A DNA stretch of 64,000 nt from Ctenosaura bakeri (GCA_948474755.1 CAOLHI010001014.1:62001-126000), one strand, 5' to 3'; positions 33,407 through 44,386 are shown, numbered from the stretch's first letter. Notes: generated by a model from the letters alone, not told the origin. Numbers and translations are program-made.

Positions 33407-33816
33407 GGCCCTTTTTGCACAGCATTTTTGATGCAAAAGGGCCCCTTGAGTGTTGCACACATGTGAGGAGTGATCCACACGACACACTCACATTTGTGCA
33501 ATGCTCCAGGGCCTGGTAGTTACCACTCACACATTTTTTCATTTTTTTCTTGAAGCCGAAAATGATGCAAGGTCGCACATTGCTCCGGGGCCCCACATAC
33601 ACTTACCCTGTGTGAGGAGCCTTGGGACCAGTCTGGTCATGCTTCCTGTCCAGTGCAGGTCCCAGGCTGCACTGGAAAAGGAAGAGGCAGGGCTCTGGCA
33701 CGAGCAGGAAGCTCGTGCAGAGCCAAAGAAGCAGGGAAGCGAGAGCCTCTCTCCAGAGGCTGCTCGCACAAGCACCGCACCCCAGCACTGAAAATAGGTG
33801 AGTTGCAGAAAGGGCC
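33407..33816 (+). mobile_element. GGCCC-ended transposon (class b)
   Basis: It starts GGCCCTTTTTGCACAGC and ends GAGTTGCAGAAAGGGCC. Flanks CTA and TTA differ at one base. It has the subterminal hairpin region at 33440-33510 and the internal stem-loop at 33540-33564. It is collinear with 38920 and 46148. Confidence 0.85.
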
Positions 33817-33999
33817 TTATACTTCCTGAGGGTTGGCTGCAATTTCCCTGTCTTGTGTGCCTTGGTACCTCAGAATCCAAATTCTTTCCCTGTCCCCTCC
33901 ATACCTCTGTGACCTTTGGGACATCATCTTCCATTTACCAAGGAACAAAAGACATGTTAGAGGCTGCAAATAAGTAGAAGCTAACAAGCTGACATGTTA

Positions 34000-34732
34000 C
34001 TACAGAATACACTGCCACTCAGCAGGATGGCTAAAAGACGTGTTTGAAAGTGCACTGGCTATAAGCGTATGCCAGGTCAAGATGACCTCATAAGTTCAGA
34101 GTGGATTAGGCAGGAAAGCTTGATGTTAATGGGCTTGGCATAATCCTTTTAAAAAATATGTTATGAGCACTCCTAAAAACAATAAAAGGCAAAACTGCCC
34201 AGGTGAAGCAATCAGAGATCCCTACTGCAAGCATATACTGTAGGGACCTTCGCTATTCACTTTCCCTGACCAAAACATTAGGAGATTGTCAGGACTTCCA
34301 TCAATATTTTGTCACCTAGAGTTAAAACAATGAGCCCATTCCGACCTCCTTTGTCAACCCCATGAGAAATCCATTACTGCTTTGTCCATGTACCCTCCTT
34401 CATGGTAGGAAACAGGGTATAAAAACCCTAGCTTCAACCTCAGTAAACTGTAGTACTTTGGATGTAGTACATGGTGCCCAGATCTCTGTTCCTCTGTGAT
34501 ACTCACAGACTCACTGTCTGAGTTTCTCCACTGTGACCCTTTCTTCAGGACTAGTAAATATCACCCTTTCCACCCAATTTCTCTCTATCCAACCTTTCTT
34601 GCCTCGTTTTCCAATAGACTTGTATGGTTTGTGAGAATGTCTGATTTCCTGTTTGTTTGCTAATTCTCAATAATATACTTTCTTAACTTAACTGGAATCA
34701 TTTCTATATTTACTACTGGTATACAGAGGTGA
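34000..34732 (+). mobile_element. Possible retroviral LTR remnant (second family)
   Basis: AACAGGGTATAAAAACCCTAG at about 34405 is a promoter-like block. CTCAGTAAACTG follows, then a pyrimidine-rich region and CTCAATAATATACTTTC, as in U5. TG/CA ends and a target duplication were not found, so the limits are rough. Confidence 0.4.
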
Positions 34733-34736
34733 AAAG

Positions 34737-34952
34737 ATAGCAATAGCATTTACATTTCTATACCGCTTTATAGTGCCAAACACTTTCTAAGCGGTTTACA
34801 ATGTATTTTAGCTAATTTCCCCCAACAAGCTGGGTACTCATTTTATCAACTACAGAAGGATGGAAGGCTGAGTCAACCTGGAGCTCTGTAGGATCAAACT
34901 CACATTGTTGTGGCTGCAGAATCGGCATTTAACCATTGCTCCACCAGGGCTT
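34737..34952 (-). mobile_element. Squam1/BovB-linked-type SINE, minus strand
   Basis: ATAGCAATAGCATTTACAT, ATACCGCTTTATAGTGCC, CTAAGCGGTTTACAATG and GGATGGAAGGCTGAGTCAACC are followed by a reversed tRNA-like head ending CCATTGCTCCACCAGGGCT. The words match the SINE style common in snakes and lizards. The name is from memory. Confidence 0.75.
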
Positions 34953-34954
34953 CT

Positions 34955-37010
34955 ACTGTTACTCTCCTCTCACAGGCCTCTTTTGAGCTATACTTCCCTA
35001 ATTTCAAAGGAGGTTTTGGCATTGCAGGTGGACCTCAAAGTCCCCCATCTTTTAGGATAACAGACACATGAAGACTAGGATTGCTAGATGTCTTGAGTTT
35101 CTAGTTTTCATGGGTCATCTCCAGGCAGGAGACAAGGGTGCAGGTTCTCCAGACTGTGTAGGATCATCTCCATGTAAAAGGAATGGACTGTGTACAAATC
35201 TTCAGCACAGCTAGTAGAACATCAGCTTGTTACAATTTGCCAGGCTCGATTGGTTTTGCAAAGACTCTCCAAGAATCTATGTATTCATTTAGTTAGCTTC
35301 CTCCTTCTCTCCAGGTCCTTATGATTCCAGTTTTCACCCTCCAGCCTGCTCTGCATTCACTTTCTGGCTCGAAACAACTAGGTTAGGTTCAATCTCCTCA
35401 TTCCACCCTGATCTGGGAATAGCCCCTTTAGCTATATCTTAATTTCCAAACAGGTAATTATGGTGTGTGAGTGTGTGTATGTGTTTGACTGACAAGCTGT
35501 GAGCAACTGCAGGTAGTACTTAATACATAATGCCTAATGACATCACCAGAGGCCATTCCTACTTTTCAGCTTTGGGCCTGAAAACCTCAGGCCCTCCAAT
35601 AATCCTGAAGTGGCAACCCTAAAGAAGTCACAAAATCAAAACACAATCAGTCAGTATGGCCTGTACGTAAACCACAGATACACAGCCCACACATGGTAGC
35701 AGTTAGAAATTCTCTCAATGAGCTCCCCGGGAGGGAAGTGGCAAGGCATCATGCCAGCAATTACAACTAAATTATAAGCCAGAATCTTGTTGGTGTCATA
35801 CATCTATGAAACTTCTTTTACACATGTGGTTGCACTTTTTTTGCCTGTTGCGTAATGGAGGTATTCAGTTCATGGTTGCATAAGCAGAGTCCAAGTATAA
35901 CCATTTTGCACAGGCCTAAATTGTGGCCTAAATCCTATTGGAGCCTTGACTGGAGCAGAATCCTTGAATCAGTTTTATTTACGTATGTGTTGACTTATCA
36001 TTCAACAATTGATTGAATGTGTCTGCTCTTGTTGGGACTGACAGGCTTCCAGCCATGCACATGTGCATTGTTGGATGGTTCATTACTATTTGGCATTGCC
36101 TTCAGTGTATCACTTTATAAACTGAGACTGCAGAAACAGGCCCTCTGCATTCCCCATTGCACATTGGGGCAGTAGGCAGGCATGGAGGCAGACAACACTG
36201 TTGGTTGCACACTGTTGTTATTCAGAAGAAGGGTGTATGGTGAATGTTACACAAAGAATTATGGCTAGTATCCCACCAAAGTGCACAGAAAAAAAGGAGC
36301 TATCATTATTAAAAACAACCATTTGTTTGGCAACTGAGGAGATCAGATCTGAACTGCTACTAGAATTCCAAAGGCTAACTGTAAGAATGGGCTGGAGCTA
36401 TCCACAACCATGCAATCAGCACTGGACACAGAGAGATTTATTTTCTCCTGGGCATTTGCTGGTTGGAAATGGATTTCCTGACAGTCAGGAAACCTTGTCG
36501 GGAAGAATAAAAGAATGGCAAGACTTTTATGCAGTTTTCTTCCAGTATTTGAACATATCAAAGTGTTCTGGAAATTTTCCTTAAGAGAGAGGAAGACATG
36601 GCTTTGTTGGCAGGCCATACACCCCCACACTTTGATATGGTTTAATTGGTGAAAATATGATTTAATTGGCAATATATATTAATTGGCATTGGTATAAAAT
36701 GTACCCTGATGTGACTGTATGGCCAAGCTGGACAAGAGGAAGATGCTGACTGAATACATGCACTGCAAAGTAGGTCAGAGTAGGCATAGCCAGGTCATAG
36801 TCAGGAAATCACCAAGTAAGTCCAGAGAGAATAGACTCAAGTTAAGCTGTAAAGTTTCTGCTTTTTGACAATACTGATGGTGAAGTTCCCACCAAACAGC
36901 TGATTGTTTCAAACCTTCTTCCCATTGACCCTTGCATTTCTCCATGGTTTCCACACCTGTCCAACCATTTCAGAGCTATCATGATGCCCATTAACTCTTT
37001 GTCATGCAAC
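34955..37010. other. Unassigned sequence
   Basis: No gene or recognised repeat in about 2 kb. The 127-codon frame at 36201-36584 has no domain I recognise and a competing minus-strand frame, so it is not called. Confidence 0.4.
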
Positions 37011-37015
37011 ACTAA

Positions 37016-37345
37016 GGCCCTTTCCGCACCAGCCTATTAAAATGGTGCAGAGTGACCTCCGACGGAGGTCTTCTGCACCATGGAGTGCACTGGGGCAGAC
37101 TACTTTTCGTAGTCCCGCACCTCAGTCTGCTCCGGAGTGACCAGAACTGGTCACGCAGCATGCTTAAAAAGCATGGAGCACGCGGCCCTGTGTCGCTCCA
37201 TCGCCGCGCTCCAGTGCAGATTTGCAGGCGCGCACTAGTGCGTGCCTGCAGATCTGCCAGGGGCGGGCTTTAGGCTGGCGAGCTTCTCTGGTTGGTGGAG
37301 AGCCTCCACCAACTGGAAGCCACCATTTTGGACGCCATTTTACAA
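37016..37345 (+). mobile_element. GGCCC-ended transposon (class a), right end missing
   Basis: It starts GGCCCTTTCCGCACCAGCC after TAA. It aligns with the minus strand of 9266-10185 through GCAGATTTGCAGGCGCGCAC and CATTTTGGACGCC. The matching right terminus (GTGCGGAAATGGCC type) is not seen. It contains short palindromes such as GACCTCCGACGGAGGTC and GACTACTTTTCGTAGTC. Confidence 0.7.
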
Positions 37346-37464
37346 CTCTTGCTCTCATCCTGATTTCAACTAATAATTCCCTTCTTTTGAACAGAAGCAT
37401 CTCAGGTGGACCCCTGAGTCACCCATGTTTGAGGGTAACAGCTTTTTTTGTGCAAAACACATAC

Positions 37465-37782
37465 TGGCTGTGAGAAGGAATAGGGAAAGAGAAACAAAGT
37501 AGAGTAGAAGTTCTACTTGCAACATTAAAGAATGTACAGCCACAGAATGGTCTATTATATTATATAGAGTAACCAATCAGATTTGTACAACACATCTGGT
37601 GCCTTATGTAAACATGATGACACTGTACTAAAGATAACACAGTGCAAAAATTGTATAAAGCATTGTGAATTGATGAAGGGAGCGTGCTCGGTCTTTGGAA
37701 GCGATTCCACCAAGGCCCAGCCGGCTGAATAAACTTTGAATTTCCACTCTGTGGGTCTCGTTCTCTATTTTTCTGCAACAGT
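37465..37782 (+). mobile_element. Possible solo LTR (third family)
   Basis: TTGTATAAAGC at about 37650 is TATA-like. GGCTGAATAAACTTTG gives AATAAA at about 37725. CCACTCTGTGGGTCTCG and an ending TTTTTCTGCAACA fit R-U5 of an endogenous retrovirus LTR. The 5' end (possibly TGTGAGAAGG near 37469) and target duplication are uncertain. Confidence 0.55.
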
Positions 37783-37849
37783 TTCAATCTAGCCTCCTCT
37801 CAATATAACATAAATATCCATACACGGAGATATGCTACATGAGCACTAT

Positions 37850-38075
37850 GCAGCCCCCATGCAGAATAGCAACATTGCACAGCCCAAGTCAATGATTGGT
37901 GGCATTGCACAATGAACAATACACAATGCACAACTGGGATGCAAGTATAGAATGCATAATTGCAAAACTAAGTATAGGATGCACAACCATAGTGCAAAGT
38001 ATAGAAAACACAACTACAACATACAATGCAAAATGTGTCCATTGTGCAATGGTGACTTTTTGACCCCACATGTGT
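37850..38075. repeat. Degenerate AATGCACAA-type tandem repeat
   Basis: Words such as GCATTGCACAATG, ATACACAATGCACAAC, GAATGCATAATTGC, GGATGCACAACC and CCATTGTGCAATGG recur at irregular spacing, including self-complementary ones. Confidence 0.5.
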
Positions 38076-38177
38076 AGCATGTCTTATGCATGCATTGGTC
38101 CCTAACAGAATTCTAGCCATTATCCATGCAGAAAATATGTTTCCTGTACTGGATACAGGGTTTTCTGAGAAATGTGT

Positions 38178-38250
38178 TTTGTTTTGTTTTTGCCACCTTG
38201 GGTATCTTCCCAGAAGAAAGGTGGGGTATGCATTCAACAAATAAATAAGG
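38178..38250 (+). repeat. L2-like LINE 3' tail
   Basis: TGCCACCTTGGGTATCTTCC and AGAAGAAAGGTGGGGTATGC precede AAATAAATAAGGA. Same tail type as 3520. It runs into the GGAT microsatellite. Confidence 0.6.
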
Positions 38251-38269
38251 ATGGATGGATGGATGGATG

Positions 38270-38312
<43 letters not shown>
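38249..38312. repeat. (GGAT)n(AGAT)n microsatellite
   Basis: About five GGAT units followed by about ten GATA/AGAT units. Confidence 0.97.
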
Positions 38313-38313
<1 letters not shown>

Positions 38314-38336
38314 TTTCTGCACAAAAACGTGTTTCC

Positions 38337-38364
38337 TGCGTGCGCGCGCGCACACACACACACA
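38337..38364. repeat. (GC)n(CA)n alternating purine-pyrimidine tract
   Basis: TGCGTGCGCGCGCGCACACA, then more CA. The strict alternation is the kind that can adopt Z-DNA. Confidence 0.9.
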
Positions 38365-38365
38365 A

Positions 38366-38916
38366 ATCCACATGTTTTCCTACACATAAATATTCTCCCC
38401 AAAATTTGGGGATACTCAAATATGGCATGGTACAAAATACAAGTGCAAAAATATTCCATTTCTTCTGCAGTAGGGAGAAAACTACAGTGGTTATTCATCC
38501 TTACCTGCAAAGCTGAAATAATTGAGGTTTTACATCCTAGTCAGCAAATACGTTATAATAAAAGCAACCTCTCATGCTACATATAGTGATTAAAGTGATG
38601 GAAACTGTCCTATTTCAGCCCTGGTACAGCTGATAAATCAAACAAAAGAAATTGAATATCCCCCAGCTTGTTACTTACTTCCAGGTAGTAAGCAAAGAGT
38701 CATAAATAAAGTCCAACACAAACAAAGTCCAGCAAGGTTTCATAGCAAGGGAGTGTCCAAAGTCAATCTGCGCATTTATCAAGGCATCCAGCAGGGTAGC
38801 AGGTCAGATAAGCTCTGACAACTCCTGGGGAAGGATGCCAGCTAAATAGACCCAAAGCCTAGTGTAGCTGTGCCTTGATTCATTGTTGCCAGTTATAAAT
38901 TCTGAGAGATCAACAC
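38366..38916. other. Unassigned sequence
   Basis: No gene or recognised repeat. Confidence 0.45.
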
Positions 38917-38919
38917 TGA

Positions 38920-39329
38920 GGCCCTTTTCACACAGCATTTGCCATGCGAAAGGACCCCTCGAGCGTCGTGCAACTGTGAGGAGCGGTCCACATGACACAC
39001 TCGCAATCACGTGACACTCCAGGGCCTGGCAGGTACCAATCGCACACTTTTTCATTTTCAGCTGCGAGCCAAAAATAGTGCACGATCACGCATCGCTCTG
39101 AGGCCCCATACGCACTTGCTGTGCACGAGGAGCTCTGGAGCTGCAGCGCTCATGCTTCCTGCCCCAGTGCAGCCTGGAAGGAAGAGGAGGGGCTCTCGCG
39201 CGAGCAGGCAGCAGCTGTGGAGCTGAAGGAACCGAGACGTAAGAGCCTCTCGCTAGAGCCTCTCGCTTGAGGCTGCTCACGCGATCCCTGCACCCCAGCT
39301 CTGCAAAAAGGTGAGTTGCGGAAAGGGCC
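38920..39329 (+). mobile_element. GGCCC-ended transposon (class b)
   Basis: It starts GGCCCTTTTCACACAGC and ends GAGTTGCGGAAAGGGCC. TGA lies on both sides (38917-38919 and 39330-39332). The subterminal hairpin region is at 38955-39025 and the internal stem-loop at 39053-39077. Confidence 0.92.
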
Positions 39330-39458
39330 TGAGTCTGTGTGAAGCTGGGTCTAGGTAAGTGTTCTTCTATATCTGAAGAGGCAGGACTCTCTGTTGGAGC
39401 TGGCACCATTGCCTGTTTTGTTTCTGGCACAGTAACCTCTCTCTGTACAGCAGACTCT

Positions 39459-40249
39459 GGCCCTTTTCGCATGGCAGTTTGAAAGCGTATTAAACACGCT
39501 CCCTCCCCCCTTCACGAGCCGCCGTACCGCATGACGTTCCCGCCGACCCGGGGCTCTCGCGATCGTGAGTAGTGCTGGAGTCGCGTTTTTCATTTTCGCC
39601 TGGAAGCGAAAATGACCTCCTTTTTACGTATCGCTCGCGCAACCCGCGGGCCTGCGGAGCCCTCTTACGCGAAGGAGCCGGGAGTGGGCGGGGTGCGGGT
39701 AGTCCCAGCTGCCTGTCCGTCACACAGCAACTCCCAGAGGAAGCCCCGCCCAGCAGCAGGGACGCCGCTGCCCCCATGGTAGCAGGGAACACTGCCCGAC
39801 ATGTTGCCGCAAGAGCCCACCCCGGGGTTGCGTCGCCACACTTGAGATGATAGCAGCCCCTGGGGTCTGGCTGACTATTTTTTTAAAAAAAAAAACTGGT
39901 GCTATCGTTAGCACGTTAGCGCATTAGCACCGTAGCTCTGCTACTGGTCTGCCCTTGGGGCTGCTGCGATGGCCTGTTGGCAGGATCTATCGTGCTAACG
40001 TTAGCACGATAGGCTGAAAAAAATAAAAAGAAAGAAAACCCATCGCCCAATCAGGGCCGGTGGGGCGGGGACAGGGAGGGACCTGGGCGTGGCCCACGAC
40101 ACCGACATGCAGAAGAGGCACCAGGCGGGGAATGGTGCTCTCTCACAAATGCCCTGCTGTGTGCGGAGTGCAAGGGGCTTTTTTGCGAAATTTACAATAG
40201 CGCGAGGGCTCTCCCTCATTGCGCTAATGACCTACGTGCGAAAAGGGCC
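39459..40249 (+). mobile_element. GGCCC-ended transposon, CpG-rich long form
   Basis: It starts GGCCCTTTTCGCATGGC and ends GTGCGAAAAGGGCC. TCT lies on both sides (39456-39458 and 40250-40252). The internal stem-loop is at 39591-39614. It carries a perfect 26-bp palindrome at 39987-40012. It has no coding capacity: open frames inside reflect GC content. Confidence 0.92.
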
Positions 40250-40299
40250 TCTGTCATGCCTTCTGTTTCAGCCTCTGGAGTGCCCTTTGGAAGCAGGAC

Positions 40300-40460
40300 A
40301 TGACATAAACTCATTGGGTGAACTTGGGCAGGTCACTTTTTCTCAGCCTGACTCTCTCTGGACAAATCTTGTAAAAACAAAACTCTTTGATAGTCACCTT
40401 AAGGTCACCGTAAATCAGGAATGACATGAAGGCATACAACAGTGACAACAAAAACAATTT
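40300..40460 (+). mobile_element. tRNA-derived SINE, 5'-truncated
   Basis: ACTCATTGGGTGAACTTGGG, CAGGTCACTTTTTCTC and ATGACATGAAGGCATACAAC, then AACAAAAAC, match the body and tail of the SINE at 17869. The tRNA-like head is missing. Confidence 0.75.
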
Positions 40461-40461
40461 G

Positions 40462-41290
40462 TACAGCATAGCAGTTCCCTGCCTCCAAATATTGGGAAAT
40501 ATTCCATAAATCTAGGGTACAACACATGCTTCATCTGGATCACCTCAAATTCAACCACATTTGGATTTCCTTTTAGTCCATTGTTTGGGCCCTCAAAGTA
40601 GCATCCTTAGGATCATAACTTCAATGGAGTTCAACCTTCTCGAGCTGCAGTAACACTTTGTAAGGAGGTTTGTTGTCATGCTCAGACTAAATATATTTAT
40701 GCTCCAATTAACCTTTTTGGCAAATGAAACATGTGTGATGGAGTTCAGCAATCAAAGCAAAATGTTGGAGAATGTGTGCAGTTGAAAGGTTAGCTGAGTC
40801 AAAAGAGATGCTGTGCAGAATGTTTTAAACAAATTATGTGTGGTGGCAAGTCTCTCTCTGTTCGGCAGTCTCTACAATTTCTGCTTCAGGAAGAAGTCGG
40901 CGTTTATATAAACAAAAACTTGTCATTTAATGTTGAGCTTTTACTGGGAAATGCAGACAAACTTTTACAGGAGATCATACACACACACACACACACACAC
41001 AACTCCCCAAAATGTATAGAAAAGGATAAGACATGCTAGATGTCACACAAATGTTTTTTACCCATGTAATCCAGTCTGGCAAAGCTTGTTTCCATCTTTC
41101 CACTACGCCAGACCTGTAAAAGCAATTATCTTTCATCATAATGTGAATCAAGCCTAAAATCTTTTGTGTTTCTCAAAAGCCTGACAAAGTTAATTGAAAT
41201 CTGGGCAGCAAAGTTTGCACTTCCTGAGATAAGGTGTGTTTACTGAGGAAGTTTGTTGCTAACTTGGCCCAAGCTGACAATCCTAAAGTT
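40462..41290. other. Unassigned sequence with a (CA)n tract
   Basis: No gene is recognised. An (AC)n run of about 11 units lies at 40979-41001. Confidence 0.5.
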
Positions 41291-41291
41291 T

Positions 41292-41398
41292 CTTGTTAAA
41301 GGATTTGTGTTATTTCTGTGGGTGGATCATAGGCTCATCCAATTATGATTGCAGTAAAGGCCAGAAATTGTGTCATGTGCTTTTACTAGTTCATACTG
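41292..41398 (+). repeat. Local duplication, copy 1
   Basis: CTTGTTAAAGGATTTGTGTT, then GTGGATCATAGGCTCATCC, AATTATGATTGCAG and TTTTACTAGTTCATACT. The same series occurs at 42369-42468. Confidence 0.8.
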
Positions 41399-41399
41399 G

Positions 41400-41786
41400 T
41401 TTGTGCATTCCTTTCACTCTACAACACACACATGCAAACGCGGAAAAAGAGATACTGAAAGAGAAAGGGAGAGAGAGAAAAAAAATAAGAGAAGAAAAAG
41501 GTGCTGGGAGCCTATCAAAGCATTAAACTCTCGCAAATATGAAGTGTTAAAATTAGTATTTGAAACATTGACAACAGGCTGGACCCAGACAGTGTTTGGA
41601 AAGTTACTTTTCAAAATTATTAACTATAGTTATAGATGGTTTTAAGTCTCAAAGTAGTTTGTTGCCATTATCATTACATTTTTAAAGGTAACTCTTTACT
41701 TACCTGCATCTCAAAAGGAACCAGAATTCTTACTCTCTTTTTTTTTCAAGTGAATGATACAAGATGCTGGCCTGTGGTACAAAACA
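41400..41786. other. Unassigned sequence
   Basis: A purine-rich GAGAGA/AAAAAA stretch lies at 41440-41500. Nothing else is recognised. Confidence 0.45.
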
Positions 41787-41789
41787 CAA

Positions 41790-41989
41790 GGCCTTTCCAC
41801 ACTACACTATTATAGTGCTATTTTTCCACTTTCAATATCCTATGGAATCTTGGGCTTTGCAGTTTAGGGAGGGTCCTTTAGAATTCTCAGGCAGAGAGCT
41901 CTTTGGCCTCAGTGAACTTCAGGCCCCAGAGTTCCCCAGGGTGTTGAAAGTAGAATAATAGTACTACAACAATGTAATGCAGAAAGGCC
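41790..41989. mobile_element. Palindromic GGCC-ended MITE
   Basis: It starts GGCCTTTCCACACTACAC and ends AATGTAATGCAGAAAGGCC. The arms are TTCCACTTTCAATATCC and GTGTTGAAAGTAGAATAATAG. The flanks do not show a clear duplication. Confidence 0.8.
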
Positions 41990-42226
41990 CCTAGTCTCCT
42001 CCTTTCTATCTGCATATCACCCCAATATCCACAAGGCATAATACAAACCTGCCCTTTGGCCCTGTGTTATTCCTTTTCCACCATTTAGCTAGGCCACCTC
42101 CATTGAACACTGAAATAACTGAAACATTACAGTTACACCACAAAAGGAGTCTGGTTATCCTTCATAAAATTACAGCCATAATGTAAAGTAGTCATATCTT
42201 CTTTAACTAGCTACTTTCAAGCTGTT

Positions 42227-42573
42227 TCACACTACACGGAGCACTTTGATGCCCCTTTAACTACGATAGCTGCCTCCTACAGAATCATGTGGATTGTAGT
42301 TTGGGGAGACGTGAGAGCTCTCTGTCACAGAATTCTAAATACCTCACAAAAACTGCAAATCTCAGCTACTTGTTAAAGGATTTGTGTTCTTTCTGAGAGT
42401 GGATCATCGGCTCACCAAATTATGATTGCAGCCAAATTGCAATCATATGTTTTTACTAGTTCATACTATTAAGATGAACTTGTGTCATATGCTTTACTAG
42501 TTCATATTATGAATGAAGCTATTGCAGTTAAAATAGTATCAAAGTACTATAATTGTATAGTATGAGAAAGGCC
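42227..42573. mobile_element. Older MITE class, interrupted by a local duplicate
   Basis: The left half, TTTCACACTACACGGAGCAC, then CTACGATAGCTGCC and GGATTGTAGTTTGGGGAG, runs to about 42368. The right half, GCAGTTAAAATAGTATCAAAG, then TATAGTATGAGAAAGGCC, is its inverted counterpart at 42526-42573. The middle is a copy of 41292-41398 plus a partial repeat of its end. Confidence 0.65.
42369..42525 (+). repeat. Local duplication, copy 2, inside a MITE
   Basis: 42369-42468 matches 41292-41398. TGTGTCATATGCTTTACTAG, then TTCATATT at about 42482-42510, repeats the end of the unit once more. Confidence 0.75.
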
Positions 42574-42654
42574 TCAGTCACGCTTACAGCCGGCCTGTTA
42601 ACAATGTGTTTAAGTGCCAATGATTTGACTAAATCTGCTTGAAACATGACTTAA

Positions 42655-43061
42655 GGCCCTTTCCACACAGCGTGACTGCCTCACATTTGGGACATGATGG
42701 CAGTGCTCCGTGGGTCGTGCTTCTGCACAACATCGTCGCAGTCCTACCTCCATCTTGTCCCCGCACATTGCACAAGTGTGATATTTGTAAAACAGAAAAA
42801 AAACATTTTATACTTATCATTGCGCTGCGCTGCTGCCTTTCCTGGCCATGCAGAAGGGTGGAAGTGCGCTGGTGACACCTCCCTCCCCGGCACAGCAATG
42901 GCAAGTGCCCAGCTACATTGTGGAAGGGAAGACACAGGGCCAGAGCGCTCCCCTCCGCAGCGACTGTTCGAAGTGCAAAGGGGAACGTTCCTAGAGCGCT
43001 TTTCCTCCTCGTGGGGCTGCAATGAAACGACTTAGCTGAGCCCCATCGTGAGAATATGGCT
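42655..43061. mobile_element. GGCCC-ended transposon
   Basis: It starts GGCCCTTTCCACACAGCG and ends GTGAGAATATGGCT. TAA flanks both sides. The interior is GC-rich, with TGGCCATGCAGAAGGGTGGAA also found at 49062. Open frames of about 90-110 codons inside are composition artefacts. Confidence 0.75.
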
Positions 43062-43114
43062 TAAGTCTGTCTCCAACTGGACTGGTAATATAAGAAAATG
43101 TGGCTACTGTGTCA

Positions 43115-43475
43115 CAGTTTACTAGGTGACATGATAGCTATGTTTAAATATTTGAAGGGATGTCATATGGAGGATGGAGCAAGCCTGTTTTCTGCTGCTC
43201 CAGAGACTAGGACACAGAGCAATGGCTTCAAACTTCAGGAAAAGAGATTCCATCTAAACATTAGGAAGAACTTCTTGACAGTAAGAGCGGCTTGACAGTG
43301 GAATACGCTGCTTTGGAGTGTGGTGGAGTCTCCTTCTTTGGAAGTTTTTAAATAAAGGCTGGATGGCCATCTGTTGGGAAGGCTTTGATGATATATTCCT
43401 GCTTGGCAGTGGGTTGGACTTGATTGCCCTTGCAGTCTCTTCCAACTCTATGATTCTTTGATTCTATGATTCTAG
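43115..43475 (+). mobile_element. CR1 LINE 3' fragment
   Basis: TTTAAATATTTGAAGGGATG at about 43142, CTTCAAACTTCAGGAAAAG, ACATTAGGAAGAACTTC and GGCTGGATGGCCATCTGTTGG lead to the tail GATTCTTTGATTCTATG. It carries the end of ORF2 and the 3' untranslated region. Confidence 0.9.
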
Positions 43476-43517
43476 CTTTGGCTTTTACAGACAAGGTAAC
43501 ACATTTCACATCAAGGC

Positions 43518-44382
43518 TGTTGCTGCGGCCCAGGCCTACCCGGAGATAGCACTTGATATTGTTTTGATATCAAACCATTCGGCCTTCCTCTGCCACCCCG
43601 CTCCACGTGTTTGCGAGGCCTCCGGACAAGCACATAAACAGGCACGGCTGATAATTGCTGAACATTCCATTCCCCACCTAGGCAGGCCGAACTGAGCCGG
43701 TTCGTCGCTTCAGGGACCTCCCCGGCAAACACACTTTTGCTTATGCGCGATACTAACAAAGGCACCCCTGCCCCAAGCAGGTAGCCGCTCTGCATTTGCA
43801 TACTGGCTACACTATTGTTGATTTAGCGCTAAGCCAGTCATGCTAAACTCTGACATTTCCAAAGCTTTGTTCCGCTCCAAACTCGCATTGTTCTCAACAA
43901 GTAAGGCATGGCCTGCAGTCACAATTCACCCTATATAAACCCCCCAATTCCGAGACCACCGCTTGGATCACTCCTGAGTTCCATCCAACCTTGTTGCCAC
44001 TGTGTCTGGCGAGCCATCCCCTCAGTCCCACGTACTGAGACCCATATCCACGAACTCTATCTTCATATCTCTCCAGGACTACAAGACAGGTGTCGTATCA
44101 CCCATTTCCCCCGAAAATCCCTATTTCCTATTCTTTAGTTTGCTGTGTGATTGGGGTGTCTTTACTCTTTGTTTGTCTTTTAATAAAACATCGTTTTTGC
44201 TATTTTATACCATCTGACTGCTTAACTGACCTGACCCCGTAGACGCTGGGTTGAAAGATCCTGCTACGTTATTCTGCCTCTCGCTAGCTTTAGTGAGTGC
44301 TCCAGCTAATTTTCCCCAAAGTTGTGCTTGTGTTTTGGTTATTTGGGAGCCCCTCCTGGGACCCTCGGAGAACAGGGTAACA
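43518..44382 (+). mobile_element. Solo LTR, gamma-type endogenous retrovirus family (copy D)
   Basis: It starts TGTTGCTGCGGCCCAGG and ends AGAACAGGGTAACA. AGGC lies at 43514-43517 and 44383-44386, a 4-bp target duplication. The promoter TATATAAA begins near 43932 and AATAAA lies at 44182-44187. It is the most CpG-preserved of the four copies. No coding region is attached. Confidence 0.93.
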
Positions 44383-44386
44383 AGGC

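Noticed and set aside
36201..36584. 127-codon frame as a host exon
   Set aside because: No recognisable domain, no clear splice signals in phase, and an overlapping minus-strand frame of similar length.
38113..38510. Overlapping frames with repeated YLSI/IYLS words
   Set aside because: Translation of the GATA microsatellite and CA tract in three frames.
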